A stretch of DNA of 20,412 nucleotides from Planctomycetota bacterium (GTDB taxonomy: Bacteria > Planctomycetota > Planctomycetia > Pirellulales > Lacipirellulaceae), in the NCBI GenBank assembly GCA_013151315.1, contig JAADIN010000058.1, positions 1 through 20,412 on the forward strand, given 5' to 3'. The notes below the pieces were generated by a model that had not been told where the DNA came from, did no database searches, and worked only from the letters and a program-made list of their open reading frames with translations. Positions 14,384 through 20,412 of the stretch are shown here, piece by piece (positions within the stretch are counted from its first letter, which is position 1; every line of letters begins with the position of its first letter). A program made the position numbers and the translations under genes.

Positions 14384-14838
14384 ATCGACAAGGGCGATAG
14401 CCGACTTGGCAAGCATCCTGGGGTGGCCAAGAAAAACGCTCGTAACCGCTCCAAAAAAAACGATAATGAAAAGTCGTGAATCCTCAGTCCGCAGCGAGCC
14501 GGCTCGTCCCCGAGCCCGAATACCACTCCCCACTTATTGTCCACAGAAACGCAAGTCGCCAATTCGTGCCTAAACCCACACCCCCCAACAAGCCGAAACA
14601 CTGCCATGCCAGATCGAACCCCCAAACCAAGAAGCCCGTTTCGTCCTTTGGTCTCAAAACCCAGGTACAAAACGCCATCGCCTATTCCTACTTCCAGTCG
14701 CTAGCAGAGGCAAAAAGCCCTTTCTCGAGTCCGGATTTTTTCCTACAACTTACTTGGCAACTGGAATTGGCACCTTCCCTGATAAACTTTGCAAAAGGGT
14801 GAGTAAACGTCTTTGCCAACGAGAGGGAGCGACTCAAA
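14384..14838. other. intergenic region with no supported gene
   Basis: About 455 bases between the recombinase and the PEP-CTERM gene. It contains a self-complementary CGAGCCGGCTCG at 14495-14506 and A-runs near 14452-14460, but no convincing terminator, RNA gene or repeat copy. An open frame of about 108 residues at 14476-14802 has a composition typical of chance (proline, lysine and serine rich, no recognisable start signal), so I do not call it. The GAGGGAG at 14822-14828 is the likely ribosome binding site for the next gene. Confidence 0.5.
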
Positions 14839-16947
14839 GTGCATATCCCCTATGCTTACATTCTTCTCGGCGCTAGCCTGTTCGTGTTGATGTTTGCGTC
14901 TGGCCAGCATGCCCTCGGGAACACGACTTCGGTGGTCATCACGGGAGCCAGCGCCCCCGGCACGGGTAGCGCTGAATTCGACACCGTTGCCGCAGGCCCT
15001 TTTACCAACGATGGGAAGTTCGTTTTTTCCGCCAGTCTCGCGATCGGCCCCGGAGGAGTGACGGCTGCCGAAGATGAGGGGGTGTGGCAGTTTGATGGCA
15101 CGAGCACCTCCCTGCTGGCTCGCGAAGGGAGTGCTGGCGTCCCGAATGTATCGGGCGCCAACTTCAGTTCGTTCTCCGATCTGGCAATTGACAGTGCGGG
15201 GGAGGTCGTTCTTCGTGCTTCTCTTGAGATAGGCCCCGGCGGCGTCGCGTCAGGCAGCAATCAAGGCATTTGGCGATATCCTAGTGGAGTGGGAACGCTC
15301 CTAGCCCGTACCGGTTCAGAAGGGGTGCCTGGCGTAACGGAAGCCGATTTTCTTAGCTTGCCATCGTCCATTCGAACTTCAAGCGATGGACGGGTGGCTC
15401 ATAACGGGGCGCTGCTCGTCGGCTCAGGAGCCCTGGGCTTAGAAGTAACCAACGACGATGACAAGGGATTGTGGAGCGAATTTGGCGGCGTCGACACGCT
15501 GATCGCCCGCGAAGGCGTTTCCAGTGTACCTGGAATCGTTGACTCCACGTTCCGCACTTTTGCCGAACCTTCGATCAATAGCAGCAACCAAACCCTCTTT
15601 GTCGGCTCTCTCCAAGACGGTACTATCACGTCCCATAACAATCTGGGACTATGGCAATACACGGGCACGAGCGGAACACTCTTGGCTCAAACCGGTGCGG
15701 GAAATGTCCCCAACATTGGCGGAGCAAACTTTCTAACCCTCGACCAAGCTACGCAGAACAACTCAGGCCAAGCCGCGATTAACGCCACCCTCGATGTCGT
15801 CAACGATCGTGGAATTTGGCTCTACACGAGCGGCGTTGGCGCTCTCTTGGCACGCAGAGGCGTTGGCGGGGTGCCCGGCATCGCCGGTGCGAACTTCGAC
15901 GGTTTTCAGAAGCTACTGATAAACGACGACGGCCAAGTCTTGGTTCGTGCGGAATTGGAAGTGGGTGCCGGAGGCGTCTCGGCGAGCGACAATTTGGGCC
16001 TCTGGTTTCTCGACGGCGCAGGAAGTTTGCTGCTACGCACGGGCAGCGGCGGAGTGCCGGAAGTATCGGGCACCAACTTCATGGACTTTTCTAGCTACTC
16101 GCTCAACGAAAGTGGCCAATTGGCTATCGCAGCGACGCTCGAAATTGGTATCGGCGGAGTGGATAGCAGTAACAACAGCGGCCTCTGGTTCGTCAATCCC
16201 GGCGGGGTTTCCCAGCTCATTGCGCGCGAAGGAGATTCCCTTGCAGGGCGCACGATTGCTTCGCTCGATTTCTTTGCTGGCTCGGATGACAACGAAGGCC
16301 AACTCAGTGGACTGAACGACCATGGACAATTGCTCTTCGAAGCCACTTTTACCGATGGCGATAGCGGGCTCTTTCTCTTCAACCCTCTCGAAGCCGACTT
16401 CGACTTCAACGGCCAAGTCGACTCGGCAGACCTTCTCGTTTGGGAAACTGGTTTTGGAGCTAGCAGCGGAGCCAGCCAAATGCAGGGCGACTCCGATAGC
16501 GATCAGGATGTCGACGGCGCTGACTTTCTGACATGGCAACGTCAATTCGGCATCGGAGTCCCTCCAGCACTGGCGGCGGGCGCAATCCCTGAGCCAGCTA
16601 CTTGGCTTCTGCTTTCCACGGGAATCGTTGGGGGTTGCCTTGCTTCGCGCCGAAGAAGGCCCCTCTTCGCAGAAACCCGCAACAAGAGAAACATCCCTTC
16701 GATCACGGCCCCCACTGCAATTGCACCAAACTGCAGGAAAGCTGAATTTTCGAACCCTGGCAAGCTGCCTATTTTACCAAAGCGACGATTCTACCGCTGG
16801 GAGGCGTTGGCTCTGTTGGGTAAGCTCTACACAGTACCGCTAGCAAGGCAAGATATACGTTGCCCCTTCGCCGATAAATCACTACATTCCCCCTCGCTTT
16901 CCCATCGCTCTCATGCAGGCCATCGGGCCCTCACTAGGCAGGATTAA
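14839..16947 (+). CDS. secreted tandem-repeat protein with dockerin-like and PEP-CTERM signals
   Basis: Exported protein of unknown function, 702 residues as read. It has a signal peptide (about 1-27, hydrophobic ILLGASLFVLMFASG). About seven imperfect repeats of 60-70 residues follow between 35 and 515, each carrying an LLAREG-type block, then VPxVxGANF, an N/DxxGQ stretch, AxLE and a GLW. Next comes a dockerin-like pair of calcium-loop segments (FDFNGQVDSADLLVW, about 521-535, and DSDQDVDGADFLTWQRQFG, about 553-571). The PEP-CTERM sorting signal (AIPEPATWLL, hydrophobic helix, RRRR) is at about 582-607. The repeats resemble those of choice-of-anchor tandem-repeat proteins. The frame then runs on for about 95 atypical residues after RRRR, where such proteins normally stop. 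The GTG start has GAGGGAG 10 bases upstream. Confidence 0.8.
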   Translation: MHIPYAYILLGASLFVLMFASGQHALGNTTSVVITGASAPGTGSAEFDTVAAGPFTNDGKFVFSASLAIGPGGVTAAEDEGVWQFDGTSTSLLAREGSAGVPNVSGANFSSFSDLAIDSAGEVVLRASLEIGPGGVASGSNQGIWRYPSGVGTLLARTGSEGVPGVTEADFLSLPSSIRTSSDGRVAHNGALLVGSGALGLEVTNDDDKGLWSEFGGVDTLIAREGVSSVPGIVDSTFRTFAEPSINSSNQTLFVGSLQDGTITSHNNLGLWQYTGTSGTLLAQTGAGNVPNIGGANFLTLDQATQNNSGQAAINATLDVVNDRGIWLYTSGVGALLARRGVGGVPGIAGANFDGFQKLLINDDGQVLVRAELEVGAGGVSASDNLGLWFLDGAGSLLLRTGSGGVPEVSGTNFMDFSSYSLNESGQLAIAATLEIGIGGVDSSNNSGLWFVNPGGVSQLIAREGDSLAGRTIASLDFFAGSDDNEGQLSGLNDHGQLLFEATFTDGDSGLFLFNPLEADFDFNGQVDSADLLVWETGFGASSGASQMQGDSDSDQDVDGADFLTWQRQFGIGVPPALAAGAIPEPATWLLLSTGIVGGCLASRRRRPLFAETRNKRNIPSITAPTAIAPNCRKAEFSNPGKLPILPKRRFYRWEALALLGKLYTVPLARQDIRCPFADKSLHSPSLSHRSHAGHRALTRQD

Positions 16948-16948
16948 C

Positions 16949-18958
16949 GTGATCTTGGTCAAACGAATCCCTACCTCATACGCACCCCTTTCTATCGCAC
17001 CAGCGAGATGGACTGTCGTACTCACGGCTCTGGTCTTCGCGCTCTCAAGTGGAGCGCCCGCCTGGGCTGCCGTTCCGTGTGATTCCCTGATGTCGGCAGG
17101 CACTCGAGGTTTCGCCTCGGTCGCCGACGTACAGTCGCTTCACCAACATTGGCAACAAACGCAGATAGGGCAATTGGTCCAAGACGAAGCGATGCAGCCA
17201 TTCATTGAAGATATGAAGCAGCAACTCCGTCGAAAAATTTCGGGCGTCCGAGACAGGCTGGGCGTGGAATGGGCCGACCTGAAAGATATCGCCGGCGGGG
17301 AAATTGGCTTGGGACTCATCGAACGTGAAAACGATCGTGCGGCAGTCGCACTTATCGTCGACGTGACAGGCCACCAGCAGCAGCTCGACGACCTCCTGGT
17401 CAAAGTGCGAAAAGACCTCACGAAGCGGGGTGCGGTCAAATCGAACTCCGACGTCGCGGGCACGACCCTGACGACCTACACCTTTCCACCGAAGAACGAA
17501 GAAGAGGACGCGCGTACCGCGATCTTCTTTGTGAAAAACCAGATGCTCGTTGCGAGCGACAGCCGGTTGGAAGCGGAAGAAATGCTACGGCGATTCGAAG
17601 GGCAAGCAGGGGGTCGACTGATCGATGTCGAGTCGTACCGAGAAACTATGGGCCGATGCCTCAAGGAAGCCGCAGGACTTGAGCCTGAGATACGCTGGTA
17701 CTTCGATCCTTTTGGATACGCTCGAGCAATCCAAACGATGAGATCATCTGGGGCGAAGCAAGCGGGCAGAGACTATCTGCAGATTCTTAGCACCCAAGGG
17801 TTTGAAGCGATCAAGGGAATTGGCGGCTTTCTCAACCTCGCCGTGGGAAGTTCCTACGAACTACTCCATCGAACCGCCATCTACGCACCTGCTGTCTCCA
17901 AGGGTTCGGTCAAGTACGAGTTGGCCATGCGGATGATGGAGTTCCCCAACGGCAATAACCTAGCCGCTCAAAAATGGGTGCCGCGCAAGCTTGCCAGCTA
18001 TCGTACGTTCAATTTCGATATCGCCAATGCGTTTGAACACTTCGACACGCTCTTCGACGCCGTGGCTGGCTACGAAGAGGCTTTTGATGGAGTTTTGGAG
18101 GGCCTTGAACGCGATCCCTACGGCCCCCAAGTCAAGGTTCGCAAAGATTTCATATCCCACCTAGGCAAGCGAGTGATGATGGTCACCGATTACGAAATGC
18201 CGATCACTCCGCAGTGCGAGCGATTCCTCTTCGTCATCAGTCTGACCAACGAAGAGGCAATTGCCGAAACCGTTGAGAAGTTTATGGCCAACGATCCCAA
18301 CGCCATAAAAACTGAATTTCAGGGAAAAACGATTTGGGAAATCAAAGAAGCTGAGGAAGAACTTCCTGGCCTCGACCTCGCTGACCTCGACCTTTTGGAT
18401 CCGATCGACGACTCCGAACCGGCTGATGGTGGGGACCTAGGAAATGGCTTTGCCTCTTCGGCCGTGTGTGTTGCCGAAGGACACCTTTTCATCGCATCGC
18501 ATTCCGACTACTTAAGAGGGATCTTCTCGCAAGCCGACCTCGAAGACGAATTGAGCACTGCCGGCGACTACCGTGAAGTCGAAGCCGCCTTGTCTCAGTT
18601 GATGTCGGGACCTGTGGCAGCCAGATGCTTCCTCCGAACCGACGAAGTCTATCGCCCCATCTACGAGCTCTTGCGGCAAGGCAGGATGCCCGAATCGGAG
18701 ACGCTCATGGGACGCACGCTCAATCGCTTGCTCTCCGCTTCCGACGAGGAAGACGAAGGCATTCTTCGTGAGCAGAAAATTGACGGGCGCACGCTGCCTG
18801 AATTTGAGATGGTCCGGCGCTACTTTGGTCCCGCAGGAACTATGGTACGTAGCGACGAGGACGGTTGGTTCATCGTCGGTGCCACGCTGAGCAAGATGGC
18901 ATCCCAAGCGCAGGCGAGCAGTAGCAGTATCTCGACCGGCAAAAGCACCATTCGGTAG
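16949..18958 (+). CDS. large exported protein of unknown function
   Basis: I do not recognise this protein with confidence; it resembles uncharacterised secreted proteins common in planctomycetes. From GTG 16949 it has 669 residues. A signal peptide is clear: basic VKRIP start, then TVVLTALVFALSSGAPAWA and a cleavage site near AWA-A. The mature part is acidic and predicted soluble, without a second membrane segment. A near-N-terminal SLHQHWQQTQIGQLVQDEAM stretch and two similar halves around TAIFFVKNQMLVASDS and SAVCVAEGHLFIASHSDYLR suggest a duplicated fold of the DUF3352 kind, which is an inference only. GTG 16949 has AGGA 5 bases upstream and starts two bases after the previous gene's stop; ATG 16913 is the longer alternative. 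Low-complexity serines end the protein. Confidence 0.7.
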   Translation: MILVKRIPTSYAPLSIAPARWTVVLTALVFALSSGAPAWAAVPCDSLMSAGTRGFASVADVQSLHQHWQQTQIGQLVQDEAMQPFIEDMKQQLRRKISGVRDRLGVEWADLKDIAGGEIGLGLIERENDRAAVALIVDVTGHQQQLDDLLVKVRKDLTKRGAVKSNSDVAGTTLTTYTFPPKNEEEDARTAIFFVKNQMLVASDSRLEAEEMLRRFEGQAGGRLIDVESYRETMGRCLKEAAGLEPEIRWYFDPFGYARAIQTMRSSGAKQAGRDYLQILSTQGFEAIKGIGGFLNLAVGSSYELLHRTAIYAPAVSKGSVKYELAMRMMEFPNGNNLAAQKWVPRKLASYRTFNFDIANAFEHFDTLFDAVAGYEEAFDGVLEGLERDPYGPQVKVRKDFISHLGKRVMMVTDYEMPITPQCERFLFVISLTNEEAIAETVEKFMANDPNAIKTEFQGKTIWEIKEAEEELPGLDLADLDLLDPIDDSEPADGGDLGNGFASSAVCVAEGHLFIASHSDYLRGIFSQADLEDELSTAGDYREVEAALSQLMSGPVAARCFLRTDEVYRPIYELLRQGRMPESETLMGRTLNRLLSASDEEDEGILREQKIDGRTLPEFEMVRRYFGPAGTMVRSDEDGWFIVGATLSKMASQAQASSSSISTGKSTIR

Positions 18959-18988
18959 TTGCCGAATCCGTAGAGTGCAATCTTCCTA

Positions 18989-19317
18989 GTGCTTTGACAA
19001 CAATGAATATTAGGGTTGTCAGAAATCGCTGCGCGGGAAAGTCTCTCGCGTTTTGCCAGGGGGTTTCATGACAATAGGACAGAACGGGTCGGTCGTGCTT
19101 TGAAAAACCGTTTCTTTTCTAGGGTTTTTTCTTGTAACACGAGACGCGTTTAGGCACGAAAACGCGAACGTGCGTTGAGCAGACAAAAGGATTGTGAGCC
19201 GCACGGCGCTAGCCGCGGGTTGCGGAGCGGAGCGGTATGCCCCTAGCCCCTCGACCCGACGCTAGCGCGTTGCGGCTCACCTCCGTAATCCCAATTCTTC
19301 GCTGGGACCAAGCACTA
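18989..19317. mobile_element. MITE-like hairpin repeat, copy 2 (larger and diverged)
   Basis: The ends are CTAGTGCTT (18987-18995) and AAGCACTAG (19310-19318), an exact 9-bp inverted pair. Just inside the left end is a stem TGACAAC/GTTGTCA (18996-19002 with 19016-19022). The conserved core is at 19194-19280: it begins GTGAGCCGC, ends GCGGCTCAC, and the two halves fold as 9 bp, a 3x3 internal loop, then GCGCTAGC paired for 8 bp. That core matches copy 1 at 13278-13392. The stretch 19023-19190 is absent from copy 1 and holds nothing I can name. It lies downstream of the integron-integrase gene. Confidence 0.65.
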
Positions 19318-19446
19318 GAGCTAGATTTGTTTTTAGTTGTCAAAGAGCGCTTGGATCGAAGTTTGCATCGAAGTGCGGCTTTGATTGTTGCATGTTGAGG
19401 GGTTGGATGCGAGCATTATTTTTGGCCACCCCTACGGCTGCCACCT
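19318..19446. other. short gap after the integron-integrase stop
   Basis: About 130 bases between the hairpin repeat and the integrase stop codon. I looked for inverse-core and core sites of an attC (RYYYAAC and GTTRRRY as ends of a palindrome) and saw no convincing pair. TTGCATCGAAG and GATCGAAG at about 19356-19376 form a short direct repeat only. Confidence 0.35.
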
Positions 19447-20412
19447 CTATAGTCGATCGAGCGGGCTTTGCACGCCACACGCGCCGCGCTGCAAGACGTG
19501 CGTATAGATCATGGTCGTTGAAACGTCCTTATGGCCGAGCAATTCTTGCACGGTACGGATGTCGGAGCCCGATTCTAGCAAGTGGGTTGCAAACGAATGC
19601 CGCAAGACATGGCAAGTTACACGTTTTTGTAACCTTGCACGACGGGCGGCGCCGCACACTGCCGTACCAATTGCGTTTTCATGCAAATGATGCCGTCCCG
19701 GTCGACCAGTGCGCGGACATCGGGAAATACGTTCGGACGCGAAAACGAACTGCCACTGGAGATCGTACGCCGATCGCGGCGACTTGCGTTCGAAGGCATA
19801 AGGCAAATCAACTCTTCCCAGCCCGTGTGTAAGGTCTTGCTCATGGAGTGCCATTCGCCAGCGCTGTTGACGGACAAGATCGTCGCTGAACAAGTTGGGC
19901 AATGGAACCGCGCGGTCCTTGTCTCCCTTCGCTTCTCGCACCATTATCTGTCTTCTACCGAGATCAACATCCTTCATTCGCAATCGACAGCATTCCATCA
20001 AGCGGAGTCCCGCGCCGTACATCAAACTAGCCATCACCCGATAGACCCCATGCGCGCCTTCGATGGTATTGAACAATCGGCTTACTTCTTCCTGAGAAAG
20101 AACTACAGGCAGACGTTTTGGTCTTTTAGCCCGCACCGCATCGAGGGCCGGCAAGTCGATCTTTAGCAAATGCTTGTAAAGAAATAGCAATGCACACAGT
20201 GCTTGCGTTTGCGTACTTGCAGACACGCGTCCCTCGACAGCAAGATGCGTCAAAAACTGTTCAATTTCGACGGCCCCCATTTCGCGAGGATGGCGTTTGT
20301 TGTGGAACAAGATAAACCGCCGTACCCAGGGAATGTACGCCTGTTCGGTTCGATAAGAATAGTGCTTCGCTCGCAAAACATCGGCTAGTTGATCGAGCAA
20401 CTTGCGAGGCCT
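19447..20412 (-). CDS. intI: integron integrase (IntI-type tyrosine recombinase), 5' end beyond the window
   Basis: Tyrosine recombinase of the integron-integrase clade, which recombines attC and attI sites. The N-terminal RAKHYSYRTEQAYIPWVRRF with FHNKRHPREMG is diagnostic of IntI. The integron-specific insertion is present: PRSAYDLQWQFVFASERISR followed by GRHHLHENAIG. Catalytic residues, counted from the in-frame TTG at 20400, are Arg133 (YGAGLRLMEC), Lys158 (REAKGDKDR), His264 and Arg267 (CHVLRHSFATHLL), His290 (LLGHKDVSTT) and Tyr299 (MIYTHV). The end THVLQRGACGVQSPLDRL is typical. The frame stays open to the right edge (codons AGG CCT CGC AAG before the TTG), and other IntI proteins begin a few residues earlier, so the true start is probably just outside. 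No stop or frameshift is seen. Confidence 0.92.
   Translation of the reverse strand, partial: RPRKLLDQLADVLRAKHYSYRTEQAYIPWVRRFILFHNKRHPREMGAVEIEQFLTHLAVEGRVSASTQTQALCALLFLYKHLLKIDLPALDAVRAKRPKRLPVVLSQEEVSRLFNTIEGAHGVYRVMASLMYGAGLRLMECCRLRMKDVDLGRRQIMVREAKGDKDRAVPLPNLFSDDLVRQQRWRMALHEQDLTHGLGRVDLPYAFERKSPRSAYDLQWQFVFASERISRCPRTGRPGRHHLHENAIGTAVCGAARRARLQKRVTCHVLRHSFATHLLESGSDIRTVQELLGHKDVSTTMIYTHVLQRGACGVQSPLDRL

Noticed and set aside
14476..14802. 108-residue open frame between the recombinase and the PEP-CTERM gene
   Set aside because: No start signal, no motif and a composition expected by chance.
19194..19280. attC recombination site near the integron integrase
   Set aside because: The fold is suggestive, but the ends are GTGAGCCGC/GCGGCTCAC rather than the RYYYAAC/GTTRRRY boxes, and the same core occurs at copy 1 far from any integron.
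19617..19877. Frameshift in the integron integrase, suggested by a second minus-strand frame in the insertion region
   Set aside because: The main frame carries the integron-specific insertion (WQFVFASERIS, GRHHLHENAIG) and all catalytic residues at normal spacing, so no frameshift is needed.

Overview
The window looks like chromosomal DNA of a planctomycete, most likely from the Pirellulales. This is inferred from the combination of a PEP-CTERM plus dockerin secreted protein, a phosphate-selective-type porin with an N-terminal coiled coil, a long PlsC-like acyltransferase, an integron-type integrase and a very high load of palindromic dispersed intergenic repeats. No tool was run, so the taxonomy is a judgement.

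Region 1 (112-1671) is an outer-membrane porin of the OprO/OprP type. Region 2 (1957-10367) is the core of the window: a complete operon for the Na+-translocating NADH:quinone oxidoreductase, in the order nqrA, nqrB, nqrC, nqrD, nqrE, nqrF, apbE (flavin transferase that attaches FMN to NqrB and NqrC), nqrM (maturation factor), and then a small GGDEF diguanylate cyclase only 19 bases after nqrM. All hallmark residues are visible: the FMN-threonine motifs in NqrB and NqrC, the paired membrane cysteines of NqrD and NqrE, and the 2Fe-2S, FAD and NADH motifs of NqrF. A perfect 11-bp inverted repeat containing the exact CRP-type half-sites TGTGA-N6-TCACA lies about 40 bases before nqrA. Three of the gene junctions (A/B, E/F, F/apbE) are opened up by long palindromic dispersed repeats, and the repeat at the third junction appears to run into the apbE signal-peptide codons.

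Region 3 (10368-13084) starts with a nested palindromic repeat between convergent genes. It continues with a minus-strand YhaM-like HD-domain exoribonuclease and a PlsC-like acyltransferase, separated by three tandem 22-bp units. Region 4 (13085-14383) holds a hairpin-rich mobile-looking repeat that ends 14 bases before a XerC/XerD-type tyrosine recombinase. Region 5 (14384-18958) holds a secreted repeat protein with dockerin and PEP-CTERM signals and an abnormal C-terminal tail. It is followed immediately by a large exported protein of unknown function.

Region 6 (18959-20412) holds a second relative of the hairpin repeat. Next to it is the 3' part of an integron integrase gene on the minus strand, which runs off the right edge. 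No convincing attC site was found in the window.

The clearest biological unit is the self-contained NQR module: structural subunits, flavinylation enzyme, iron-site maturation factor and a candidate second-messenger enzyme. The most unusual signals are in the repeats: one appears to supply coding sequence, and the other family sits beside both recombinase genes.
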